From assembly GCF_023721795.1 (NCBI RefSeq), contig NZ_JAMQYE010000001.1, forward strand, positions 558,001 through 622,000: a stretch of DNA of 64,000 bases. Reading direction: 5' to 3'. Shown here in pieces: positions 9,632-18,068 of this stretch. How positions within the stretch are numbered: position 1 is the stretch's first letter; the number at the start of each line of letters is the position of its first letter. The translations under genes were made by a program, and so were the position numbers. Under the pieces are notes generated by a model, which searched no databases, was not told the DNA's origin, and saw nothing but the letters and a program-made list of their open reading frames with translations. The stretch is from Zeimonas sediminis. GTDB lineage: Bacteria > Pseudomonadota > Gammaproteobacteria > Burkholderiales > Burkholderiaceae_E.

Positions 9632-9693
9632 GGAGGCAGGGGGCGGACAGCTCGCGTGGCGTGGCCCCCCGGCTGGGGTTCCCGCCACGGGGC

Positions 9694-9721
9694 GAGACAA
9701 GCCGAAAAAACCTGCTATACT
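9694..9721 (+). promoter_or_regulatory. Promoter of the tRNA-Arg gene
   Basis: GAGACA (9694-9699) and TATACT (9716-9721) are 16 bases apart; the -10 ends 11 bases before the mature tRNA starts. The -35 matches only the GACA half of the consensus. Confidence 0.5.
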
Positions 9722-9732
9722 TTCAAGTCTGC

Positions 9733-9809
9733 GCGGCTGTAGCTCAGTTGGATAGAGTACTTGGCTACGAACCAAGGGGTCGTGGGTTCGAATCCTGCCA
9801 GCCGCGCCA
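9733..9809 (+). tRNA. tRNA-Arg (anticodon ACG)
   Basis: A 77-base tRNA folds cleanly: acceptor GCGGCTG pairs with CAGCCGC, D-arm GCTC/GAGT, anticodon arm CTTGG/CCAAG around CTACGAA (anticodon ACG, read as ICG for CGN codons), T-arm with TTCGAAT, and an encoded CCA. Its 3' 45 bases are part of a 47-bp direct repeat that recurs at 13383, so an island has integrated here and rebuilt the tRNA end. The gene itself appears intact. Confidence 0.97.
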
Positions 9810-9811
9810 CT
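9765..9811 (+). repeat. attL: 47-bp direct repeat including the 3' half of tRNA-Arg
   Basis: Identical over 47 bases to 13383-13429. It starts in the anticodon loop (CTACGAACC...) and ends two bases past the CCA (...GCGCCACT). Sequence differs on both sides of the two copies. This is the signature of tyrosine-recombinase integration into a tRNA gene. Confidence 0.9.
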
Positions 9812-9817
9812 CTTTTC

Positions 9818-9846
9818 AAGGGCTTAGAGAAATCTAGGCCCTTTTT
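9818..9846 (+). terminator. Terminator after tRNA-Arg, supplied by the island
   Basis: AAGGGCTTAGA and TCTAGGCCCTT form a stem with one G-U pair and a GAAA-type loop, followed by a T-run. It lies just inside attL, so the island brings its own terminator for the interrupted tRNA gene; the matching chromosomal one is beyond attR at 13436. Confidence 0.75.
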
Positions 9847-9858
9847 CTTTTCTGGCCG

Positions 9859-9904
9859 GGATAGCGCGGGGATAGCAGTCGGGACTGCCCGCTATCCGGG
9901 ATAG
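9859..9904. repeat. Cluster of GGATAG repeats next to attL
   Basis: GGATAG occurs at 9859-9864, 9870-9875 and 9899-9904 on the plus strand, and inverted as GCTATCC at 9891-9897. GGATAGC (9870-9876) and GCTATCC form a 7-base inverted repeat. Short repeats 50-90 bases from the crossover site look like arm-type recombinase or excisionase sites, but no recombinase gene is present to confirm this. Confidence 0.4.
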
Positions 9905-9980
9905 TCCGGGATCGCGGCTCAGCCAGTCGGCCTAGACTGTTGCGCCGATACCGCCGCCGCCGATCCTGCATCCTGCCGGC

Positions 9981-10226
9981 ATGAGTACCCGCACTTTCTC
10001 CGGCACCGCTAGACCGTGCCGCTATTGCACGCACCTGCTCGAGCTAGGCGGCCACGACGGCTAGATCAGGCGCCACGCCTCGCCGGCAACAGGTTGCGCC
10101 TTTTGGCAGCGCGAGCCCGGTGCGGATGACGATCTCGAGCATGATCATCTGAATGACGAATGCGCCGCGTCTCTTCTCCACTACCTGGGACACCAAAGTG
10201 AGTGTCTCGGCAATCCTGGCAGTTGA
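9981..10226 (+). pseudogene. Small Cys-containing ORF interrupted by an in-frame amber codon
   Basis: From ATG 9981 the frame reads MSTRTFSGTARPCRYCTHLL..., meets TAG at 10062-10064, then continues open to TGA at 10224-10226. After the stop it reads ASPATGCAFWQREPGADDD, followed by a His/Asp/Glu-rich end. CRYC plus a later Cys and FWQREPG look like a small phage or plasmid Cys-rich protein, a type I recall only loosely. Ungapped sense on both sides of the TAG points to a point-mutated gene, not chance. It is the first ORF inside the island. Confidence 0.45.
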
Positions 10227-10282
10227 CAATTCAAGGAAACAATGGCCTAACCATCGCAGGCAATTTCGCATTGAATAGGCTC

Positions 10283-10287
10283 AGGAG
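10283..10287 (+). promoter_or_regulatory. Ribosome binding site of the HEPN gene
   Basis: AGGAG, eight bases before the ATG at 10296, fixes that start. Confidence 0.6.
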
Positions 10288-10295
10288 CCCGTCAG

Positions 10296-10787
10296 ATGGC
10301 ACTGATTCCCCCGGGGATGGACTTTGTTTCGGAATTGCAGAATCTCCGCCGCGTATACGTTACGGCGACGCCGAGGCAACGGCTACGCATCATCCGTCAA
10401 CGTCTCGAAGATCACCACTTCGGCCCGAACCGACTCGTCACGTCTGTGTCGGCAGTCGAGGCGCTTGCGCGCACCTTAACGCTGCGCCGAGGGCGGCCGA
10501 GCAAGGCGGACATTGAGGCTCGCTATAAACAGGTTCGGAGGACTAATCCTGATGTCTTGGTTGAGCAGTACCTCGCTGCGCATGGCATCGCAGATCCCGC
10601 GCGATTTTTCGACGAGGACAATTGGCAGCTTTTCTTGTGGGCAGTGAAGTACCGCAACCTCGTTGTGCACGAGTGCACTTATCTGGGTTTGGACAAGTTT
10701 CCAGCCCTCATCGAAGCATGCGAAGCGGTTCTCGAAAGACTTGTGGAGTTTGCCAAAGTACCGGACAGAAACGATGGTTACTGGTAG
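10296..10787 (+). CDS. HEPN-domain protein (putative RNase-like)
   Basis: A 163-residue protein without a family name I can give with certainty. Near the C-terminus is KYRNLVVHECTYLG, where Arg120 and His125 make the Rx4H motif of HEPN domains. The rest is predicted mostly helical, as expected for the fold. HEPN proteins of this size are commonly RNases in toxin-antitoxin or anti-phage modules, or adaptors of nucleotidyltransferases. No MNT-type nucleotidyltransferase partner or antitoxin is seen beside it. It has its own Shine-Dalgarno site and is the only intact plus-strand gene of the island, facing the GIY-YIG gene tail to tail with a 61-base gap. Confidence 0.65.
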   Translation: MALIPPGMDFVSELQNLRRVYVTATPRQRLRIIRQRLEDHHFGPNRLVTSVSAVEALARTLTLRRGRPSKADIEARYKQVRRTNPDVLVEQYLAAHGIADPARFFDEDNWQLFLWAVKYRNLVVHECTYLGLDKFPALIEACEAVLERLVEFAKVPDRNDGYW

Positions 10788-10848
10788 GGCATCTACCGTC
10801 GCCAATTTCAACATTCCGCTGATATGGCGTTAGATACAGAATCCGCAG

Positions 10849-12192
10849 TCAAAAACGTTTGTGGCGTTGACTCAGCAGATGGTTGATCGACTCTTCAATG
10901 CACCTTCCCATGTTCACCACTCTGTTTCGCAGTGACTCGGGCTTGACTCCGAACTCCCGGGCGCAGGCAGCAAATGACGCGAAGTCTTTGCCGAATGCCC
11001 GGACCTTCACACCCTGGTAGCGCGAGGTGCCGGGTGCGGGGGCAATGCCTAGCGCCTGCTCGACGCTCCAGCCGTTAGCAACCACTCGGCTATGCACAAG
11101 CCCATAGTCCAGACCGTAGTTCGCGGCGGCTGCTTTGAGAGATGGAAACCCCCTCCCGGCAACCTGAACTCGCCTTCGAGCGTGCCTTTCTCTCGGTTCG
11201 ATCTCGGCAGCCTGCTCCGGCGTCCAACCGAGCCGTCGCAAGCGCAAGCCAAAGACGTTCGTATCAATTCCAAAATACGCGGCGGCGGCGGCCAGAGAAC
11301 TGAAATGCCGTCCGCCAACGGAGATCGACTTCGATGTGCCGATTGAGCCGCCGGGGCTAGTGTTGTAGCCGTTTCTAAGGGTGTCTCGGCAGGCGATCTC
11401 GGCGATCTCTTGGCGCTGCAACTCGCCAAAGTCGCGCGCGTCATTACGAATCAACTCGATGCTGAACGCATCCGCGCCATATCGACGCATTGCGTTGTAG
11501 AGCTTTCCCTTTACGCCCATGCTCGCGTTCTTGCGATGGCCCCGCAGGCGAAGCGCGAGTGGCGTCACGGTGATGCCAACGTACTCGCGACCGTTGACTG
11601 AGTTCCTGATGACGTAGAGCTTGTACTCCCCCGCCTCGCCGCCGGGCATCTCCTTTCCATCGACGACATCCACCTTCTTCCAGTGACGAGTGCGAGCGCC
11701 CCCAACCTGGTTACGAAACCTCGGGGGAGGTTCTTGTCGCTCTACTGCCTGCTCTGGCGTCCAACCTGAGCGAATCCGCTTATAGACGAGCGCACGTCGA
11801 AGGCCGTATCGCTCCGCAAGTGACTTGATGTTAGGGAAGCGTTCCCCGGCGCAGCTGACGGCGCCCGTATTCTTTGGAGAGCGAGGACGCTTCGCGATCC
11901 CCACCGCTTCATCTGGCGACCAGCCCTTCCGTAAGCGAGCGTGAATCGTTCCGGCCTTCAGCCCGAAACGCGCAGCCGCTTCGGAAACGCTTCGAAAGAC
12001 TCCTTCGGATGTGCGGACTTCAATTCCGTCATGGTGCGAGGCGGGGGCCAGTTCGAGCCCGAACGCTTGTTCAGCGCTCCAACCGTCGCGCAATCGTCTG
12101 GCGGCGGTTTGCGGCGATACGCCAAAGCGCTCGCACGCAGCGGATATCGACGAATAGGTTTCACCGGCAACTGTGATCGCGATGGGTCTCAT
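10849..12192 (-). CDS. GIY-YIG endonuclease flanked by three helical repeats on each side
   Basis: The 447-residue product has a central GIY-YIG nuclease domain at about 189-280: KLYVIRNSVNGREYVGIT (GIY and YIG equivalents LYV at 192-194 and YVG at 204-206), then LRLRGH (Arg215/Arg217, His219), a Glu-rich helix near 257-265 and GYN at 275-277. Six copies of a repeat of about 42 residues surround it: 5-46, 57-99, 112-152 before and 289-331, 341-384, 394-438 after. The repeat reads roughly xVxGxxFxSxxxAaxxfGvxxxxvxxRlrxGWspEQA. They look like small HTH modules of the intron-nuclease repeat (IENR1/NUMOD) type. A GTG at 12219 is an alternative start; neither has a convincing ribosome site. Confidence 0.75.
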   Translation of the reverse strand: MRPIAITVAGETYSSISAACERFGVSPQTAARRLRDGWSAEQAFGLELAPASHHDGIEVRTSEGVFRSVSEAAARFGLKAGTIHARLRKGWSPDEAVGIAKRPRSPKNTGAVSCAGERFPNIKSLAERYGLRRALVYKRIRSGWTPEQAVERQEPPPRFRNQVGGARTRHWKKVDVVDGKEMPGGEAGEYKLYVIRNSVNGREYVGITVTPLALRLRGHRKNASMGVKGKLYNAMRRYGADAFSIELIRNDARDFGELQRQEIAEIACRDTLRNGYNTSPGGSIGTSKSISVGGRHFSSLAAAAAYFGIDTNVFGLRLRRLGWTPEQAAEIEPRERHARRRVQVAGRGFPSLKAAAANYGLDYGLVHSRVVANGWSVEQALGIAPAPGTSRYQGVKVRAFGKDFASFAACAREFGVKPESLRNRVVNMGRCIEESINHLLSQRHKRF

Positions 12193-12664
12193 GGGAGCCA
12201 AAAGCTTCGTCCAGCCCACACGCCGAGATTACCTTTCACAAGTCTTGGATGAAAGTGCAGGCCGCGCGTGCTGGAAGCGACGCAACGTCAAACACGCCGC
12301 CGGCTGTGCAGGTTGCTTTCCGAAACCGGGTGACTCGGCACTTAGACCCGGCCCGACGGCCGAATCCGCCGGGGATCAACCCGCCGAAGCGGATTAGAAC
12401 GAACCGCTAATGATGCCGGCCGGGCGGGTGACGCACAGGGCGCCGCGCCGCTCGGCCAGGATGGCGGCCATGTTCTTCACAGAGTAGTCCGATACAACTC
12501 GTCAAGGCAAAGGAGCGGGGGGTTTTGACTGTAGACGCGACCGGGGTATGGAGTCGGGCATCATCGGATTCCAACTCTGGCAACTCGTGATGGCAAAAGC
12601 CGCACATAGTCTGATCCCTGCCACGGCCAGCGTTTCAGAGTACGCACTCTGGACCCAAGTGGTA
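12193..12664. other. Largely non-coding stretch of the island
   Basis: About 470 bases between the GIY-YIG and HNH genes. The only suggestive reading is a short minus-strand frame at 12394-12480, starting GTG, giving VKNMAAILAERRGALCVTRP and a few more residues before TAA. It is GC-rich and protein-like but has no ribosome site, so it may be a fragment of a longer gene. Nothing else is recognised. Confidence 0.4.
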
Positions 12665-13015
12665 CTACTCTAGAGTTCGGAAAACGAACAGTCCTGTCAG
12701 CCAGCGGCCTCTCTGCATACGCTTACGGACATATTTCTTATAGCTCTCAGGGCAACGCGGATTTTTCGCCTTGTGCCGGGTGCGGTTGCAGAAAAGGCAT
12801 GCGGCCACGATGTTCGTCCTGTTCGCCGGCCCACCCTCCGACTTGGGCCTCAGGTGTTCAGCCGTGCAGCGCAGAAGATTGGCTTGCGCTTTGGACAGGC
12901 CGAAACTTGCTGACAATGTGGTCGCATCGCGCTCCCACATCGGGCACTCGCAGTAGTAGCAGCGGAGCGATTGGCGGCGAGCAGCTTGCTGCCGAAGAGA
13001 CTGAAGATTCGTCAT
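12665..13015 (-). CDS. HNH endonuclease
   Basis: A 116-residue nuclease. Visible elements: CYYC (Cys19/Cys22), then CTAEHLRPKSEGG with His54 as the first HNH residue, Asn68 in ANRTNIVAAC, and CLFCNRTRH (Cys73/Cys76, His81). The two CxxC pairs would hold a structural zinc, as in McrA-like HNH proteins. The ATG at 13015 is chosen over an in-frame TTG at 13030 because GGAG lies nine bases upstream of it. A free-standing HNH protein of this size can be a restriction or homing-type enzyme; the target is unknown. It is on the same strand as the GIY-YIG gene but 470 bases apart. Confidence 0.8.
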   Translation of the reverse strand: MTNLQSLRQQAARRQSLRCYYCECPMWERDATTLSASFGLSKAQANLLRCTAEHLRPKSEGGPANRTNIVAACLFCNRTRHKAKNPRCPESYKKYVRKRMQRGRWLTGLFVFRTLE

Positions 13016-13382
13016 GACAGAAGACTCCAAGTATTGAAACTGAAGTCCCGCGTGTCATTGCGATCAGCGTCGGGCACTGAGAGATTGCCATCCCAGCGAC
13101 CAGGCGAAAGTCCGCGCTGGCTCTGCTCTTCCCGAGCAGTAGCGAGAAGTCTAGTCAGACACTAAAGCCGATGTAAAGCCTGAAATGAACGCCAGAGAGG
13201 AGTTCTGTGGAATAAGCCTCACCGCCGGACACTTGGCCAAAGTCATGCCGCGGAGGCGGCCGCGTCCGAGTGCGCCTCCGGCCAGATAGGATGTGACAGG
13301 AATGTGCCCTGAACTGGCCGATCTGGAATTCGGCAGGCACCGCAAGTTACTGATTTAAAAACCTAAATACTGCGTGCCGCGC
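13016..13382. other. Non-coding right end of the island
   Basis: About 370 bases from the HNH start to attR. It holds the HNH upstream region, a small hairpin CTGCTC-TTCCC-GAGCAG (13123-13139), and an AT-rich patch (TGATTTAAAAACCTAAATAC) about 11-30 bases before attR. No gene is supported. Confidence 0.5.
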
Positions 13383-13429
13383 CTACGAACCAAGGGGTCG
13401 TGGGTTCGAATCCTGCCAGCCGCGCCACT
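13383..13429 (+). repeat. attR: second copy of the 47-bp tRNA-Arg repeat
   Basis: Exact copy of 9765-9811. It lacks the 5' half of the tRNA, so it is not a gene; it is the original chromosomal 3' end displaced by the island. The perfect terminator that follows (13436-13469) must be the ancestral tRNA terminator. Confidence 0.92.
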
Positions 13430-13435
13430 ACATCG

Positions 13436-13469
13436 AAGGGCCTGGAGAGCGATTTCCAGGCCCTTTTTT
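13436..13469 (+). terminator. Ancestral terminator of tRNA-Arg
   Basis: AAGGGCCTGGA and TTCCAGGCCCTT pair around a short loop, followed by a run of T. It now sits behind attR and has no complete gene in front of it. Confidence 0.8.
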
Positions 13470-13623
13470 CTTACCTGCGGTCGTGCAGCTTGTCGCATAG
13501 TGCTTCGCCCCGCTCTTGCAGCGTGGCGAGCACCCGAACCTATACTTCTCCTTCTCGGGCGCATCTTGCAGCGCCTTCGCCGGCGCATGCGGCGGCGATC
13601 ACGACTCCGGGAGGATCGGACCG

Positions 13624-14061
13624 ATGCCCAAGTTCAGGATGCTGGCGCTCTCGCTCTATCTCGTAGGCTGCGCGGCACCGCAGTCCCAGCCTCAGCCGGC
13701 GTCCGTTGCGCAGCCGGCCGCGACGCAGAAGCAGGATTCCAGGTCGCTCGTGGCGGCGAGCCCGGTGTGCGGCTCGCCGACCCAGTGCAAGATCATGTGG
13801 ATCCGGGCGCACGAGGCGCTGGAGCAACTCACGGGAATGCCGGTCAGGACCGTCACCGATGTCGCGCTGAAGACGGAGCCGCCGGCCGGCCCGGGCCTGC
13901 TGCAGGGCACGGTCACCAAGAACCCGCTGCCGAACGGTCGGTTCGAACTCCGGGCGAGCTTCGAGTGTTACCGGGGCGACCCCCGGTGCGGTGCGTTGCG
14001 CGAACAGGCGACGAACGCCTTCAACAGCATGGTTTCGTCGGCCGCGGCCGACGTCCGGTGA
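13624..14061 (+). CDS. Small lipoprotein of unknown function
   Basis: A 145-residue protein with a short hydrophobic N-terminus ending in the lipobox LVGC (Cys16), so likely a lipoprotein. A Pro/Gln/Ala-rich stretch follows, then a compact domain with four further cysteines (VCGSPTQC, FECYRGDPRC) that could form two disulfides in the periplasm. GGGAGG precedes the ATG at 13624. The open frame upstream of this ATG runs into the terminator area and is not used. I do not recognise the family. It stands alone, 200 bases before the monooxygenase operon on the same strand. Confidence 0.7.
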   Translation: MPKFRMLALSLYLVGCAAPQSQPQPASVAQPAATQKQDSRSLVAASPVCGSPTQCKIMWIRAHEALEQLTGMPVRTVTDVALKTEPPAGPGLLQGTVTKNPLPNGRFELRASFECYRGDPRCGALREQATNAFNSMVSSAAADVR

Positions 14062-14259
14062 GCCGCCCTGGGCCCCCGGCGAGAGCATCGACGAGCTCGC
14101 CGCCCCGCGCCCGCGCGTGGCAACCAGGGATCGGGTCGCGGTGTTCCGGTTACGGCCGCCGCGCGCGGTCGGTCCCGAGCGCAGAGCGCCGAACGGGTCG
14201 CGCTGCGGCGCCCGGCCGACTATGATCGATCGGTCTGCAATCGATTCCCCGGGCCCGAG

Positions 14260-15962
<1,703 letters not shown>

Positions 15963-15966
<4 letters not shown>

Positions 15967-16274
15967 TCCACGTTCTCGCCATCATCACCGCCAAGCCCGG
16001 CCAGCGCGACGCGGTGCTCGAAGCCTTCCGCGCCAATCGCCCGAACGTGCTCGCCGAAGACGGCTGCATCGAGTACGACGCTGCCGTCGACGCCACGCCG
16101 CCGCTCGGCTTCCAGGCCAGCTTCGGGCCCGACAGCTTCGTGGTCATCGAGAAGTGGCGCGACCTCGACGCGCTGGGCGCCCACGCGCGCGCCCCGCACA
16201 TGGCGGCCTATGCGGCGAAGACGAAGGACATGGTCGCGAGCCGCGCGATCCACGTGCTCACGCCGGCGGCCTGA
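15963..16274 (+). CDS. Antibiotic-biosynthesis-monooxygenase (ABM) family protein
   Basis: A 103-residue dimeric ferredoxin-like protein. It reads IHVLAIITAKPGQRDAVLEAF at the start, then EDGCIEYDAAVD, FVVIEKWRD and HARAPHMAAY, the standard ABM/quinol monooxygenase (YgiN-like) pattern. The start is TTG at 15963, inside the stop of the monooxygenase gene, with GGAG six bases before. Such proteins oxidise or protect against quinols, or act as accessory oxygenases; with a Baeyer-Villiger enzyme upstream and a nitroreductase downstream it fits a small aromatic or ketone catabolic set (inference). Confidence 0.85.
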
Positions 16275-16277
16275 CCG

Positions 16278-17183
16278 ATGGACCGCGCAGAGAACTCCGC
16301 CGCGCTGCGGGCCGCGACGGTCGGCCAGCGCCGCGCCGCCGATGCGCCGCGGACCGCGGATGCTCCGAACACTTTTGCTGACGCGCTGTCGGCGCGCTAC
16401 GGCCATCCGGTCGAGCCGGGCAGCCTGCCGATCGGTCCGGTCGTCGAGGCGATGCTGCAGCATCGATCGGTGCGCGCCTACCTCGACCGCCCGCTTCCGG
16501 CTGGCACCCTCGAGCTGCTGGTGGCGGCGGCGCAGTCCGCGGCAAGCTCGTCGAACCTGCAGGCCTGGAGCGTGGTCGCGGTCGAGGACCCGGATCGCAA
16601 GGCGCGGCTGTCGCGGCTCGCGAACGACCAGGCGCACATCCGCGATTGCCCGCTGTTCCTGGTCTGGATCGCCGACCTCTCGCGCCTCGATCGCAACGCG
16701 CAGGCGCTCGGCGAAACCGCCGCTGCCAACCGCTATCTCGAGATGTTCCTGGTCGCGGCGATCGACGCCGCGCTGGCCGCGCAGAACGCGGCGCTGGCTG
16801 CCGAGTCGATGGGCCTGGGCACCGTCTACATCGGCGCGATGCGCAACCGCCCCGAGGAGGTCGCGGCCGAGCTCGGCCTGCCGCCCGACGCGGTGGCGGT
16901 GTTCGGCTTGTGCGTCGGCTACGCCGACCCGGCGAAGCTCTCGGGCGTAAAGCCGCGGCTGCCGCAGTCGGTGGTGCTGCACCGCGAGCGCTACCGCACC
17001 GAGGGCGAGCGCGAGGCGGTCGCCGGCTACGATGCCGCGATGCGCGCGTTCCAGGCCGCCCAGAAAATGAGCGATCTGGACTGGTCCCGGAGGTCGGCCG
17101 CGCGGGTCGCGGGGCCGCAGAGCCTGTCCGGTCGCGACCGGCTTCGCGAGGCGCTGTCGGCGCTCGGCTTCGGCCTGGCCTGA
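16278..17183 (+). CDS. NADPH-dependent oxidoreductase, nitroreductase family (NfsA-like)
   Basis: FMN-dependent reductase of 301 residues. An extra N-terminal segment of about 45 residues precedes the core; then come HRSVRAYLDRPLP (FMN phosphate site), AAQSAASSSNLQAWSVVAVED, the central helix AQNAALAAESMGLGTVYIGAMRN, and CVGYADPAKLSGVKPRLP, all typical of the NfsA/Frp group. It starts three bases after the ABM gene and ends nine bases before the convergent eboC gene. Likely reduces quinones or nitro compounds; the true substrate is unknown. Confidence 0.88.
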   Translation: MDRAENSAALRAATVGQRRAADAPRTADAPNTFADALSARYGHPVEPGSLPIGPVVEAMLQHRSVRAYLDRPLPAGTLELLVAAAQSAASSSNLQAWSVVAVEDPDRKARLSRLANDQAHIRDCPLFLVWIADLSRLDRNAQALGETAAANRYLEMFLVAAIDAALAAQNAALAAESMGLGTVYIGAMRNRPEEVAAELGLPPDAVAVFGLCVGYADPAKLSGVKPRLPQSVVLHRERYRTEGEREAVAGYDAAMRAFQAAQKMSDLDWSRRSAARVAGPQSLSGRDRLREALSALGFGLA

Positions 17184-17192
17184 ACCCTTCGC

Positions 17193-18065
17193 TCAGGTTC
17201 CCGAGATGTAGCGCTGCAGGAACAGCGTGACGCCGAAGCCCGCCAGCGCCAGGACCGCCAGCGCCGGCGCGCCCGCGGCGGCGATCAGCATCGCATCGAG
17301 CAGCGAGATGCCCGCGATCAGGCTGATCACCGCGCGCGGAATGTCGCCCGGCCGGCGGCGGCGCAGGAACCAGAGCGCGACCAGCATCCACGCCACCAGC
17401 GCGAGCAGGAAAGGCGCGACCGCCGGAGACTGCGCCGAGACCCAGGCGCCGTAGGCGACCGGGGCAGCGAGGAAGAGCAGCGGCCACAGGTTGCGCACCT
17501 CGCCGAGGTTCTCCTGCTTGGCCACGTAGGTGAGGCCGATCAGGTAGCAGAGCAGCAGCGCGGCGCCCAGCCAGAGCGCGCCGGGCAGAGACAGCGCGAC
17601 GCAGAAGCCCGCGCCCACGTAGACCAGCACCCGGCACAGCCCCATCAGCAGCGGGCTGAGCGGGTTGCCCTTGTGCCAGGCGTCGTACAGGGTGATCGCC
17701 GCCGCGAGACCGAGGCCGGCGAGCACCGGGGCCGCGCCGGTCGCAGGCTCGAAACCGTTGCCCGCCCAGGCAAGCAGCAGCAAGCCGACGAGCATCTGGC
17801 CGTAACCCGCCACGAACACCGCAGCGCGCGAAACTTCGCCCGAGGGGATCGGCCGCTCGGGCCTGTGGCGCGCGTCGTACTCGGCGTCGAAGGCGTCGTT
17901 CAGGAACATTCCGCCCACGTAGAACAGGGAGAACGCGAGCAGCATCACGAGCATGCGCGGGCCGAAGCTCGCGGCACCCGCCAGCACCGCGCCGGCCAGT
18001 GTGTTGGTCCAGACGGTGGGCAGGTTCGACACCCTGCCCAGGGCGAGCACTGTCTTCAGTTTCAT
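17193..18065 (-). CDS. eboC: UbiA-like prenyltransferase, EboC type
   Basis: Integral membrane protein of 290 residues with about eight hydrophobic helices. The polyprenyl-diphosphate motif is NDAFDAEYDARHRPERPIPSG (first Asp-rich loop, about residues 56-76) and the second loop is around TLYDAWHKGNP. In the ebo cluster this UbiA homologue acts in handling an unknown metabolite; its prenyl acceptor is not established. It follows eboE by three bases on the minus strand, and eboE overlaps eboD, so D-E-C form one transcription unit. It is identified as EboC from this context more than from its own sequence. Confidence 0.88.
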   Translation of the reverse strand: MKLKTVLALGRVSNLPTVWTNTLAGAVLAGAASFGPRMLVMLLAFSLFYVGGMFLNDAFDAEYDARHRPERPIPSGEVSRAAVFVAGYGQMLVGLLLLAWAGNGFEPATGAAPVLAGLGLAAAITLYDAWHKGNPLSPLLMGLCRVLVYVGAGFCVALSLPGALWLGAALLLCYLIGLTYVAKQENLGEVRNLWPLLFLAAPVAYGAWVSAQSPAVAPFLLALVAWMLVALWFLRRRRPGDIPRAVISLIAGISLLDAMLIAAAGAPALAVLALAGFGVTLFLQRYISGT

Positions 18066-18068
18066 CGT

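Larger units (their letters stand above)
9765..13429. mobile_element. Integrated island at tRNA-Arg without an evident integrase (about 3.6 kb)
   Basis: The repeat copies are 3,618 bases apart, which is the unit that would excise. Inside are an amber-broken small ORF (9981-10226), a HEPN protein, a GIY-YIG nuclease with six helical repeats and an HNH nuclease. The base composition is visibly less GC-biased than the flanks and coding is looser, with several hundred-base gaps, unlike the tight operons either side. No tyrosine recombinase, excisionase or transposase can be read in any frame. The element is therefore either a decayed remnant or one mobilised in trans (inference). Confidence 0.85.

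Noticed and set aside
9834-10271. Minus-strand small ORFs at the left end of the island as integrase remains
   Set aside because: No Arg-His-Arg-Tyr recombinase motifs; the plus-strand broken frame at 9981-10226 explains this DNA better.
12407-12607. Minus-strand 66-codon ORF beginning MCGFCHHELPEL
   Set aside because: No ribosome site and no plausible domain; another frame in part of this span looks more protein-like.
13383-13429. A second tRNA-Arg gene
   Set aside because: Only the 3' half is present; no acceptor 5' strand or D-arm, so it is attR.
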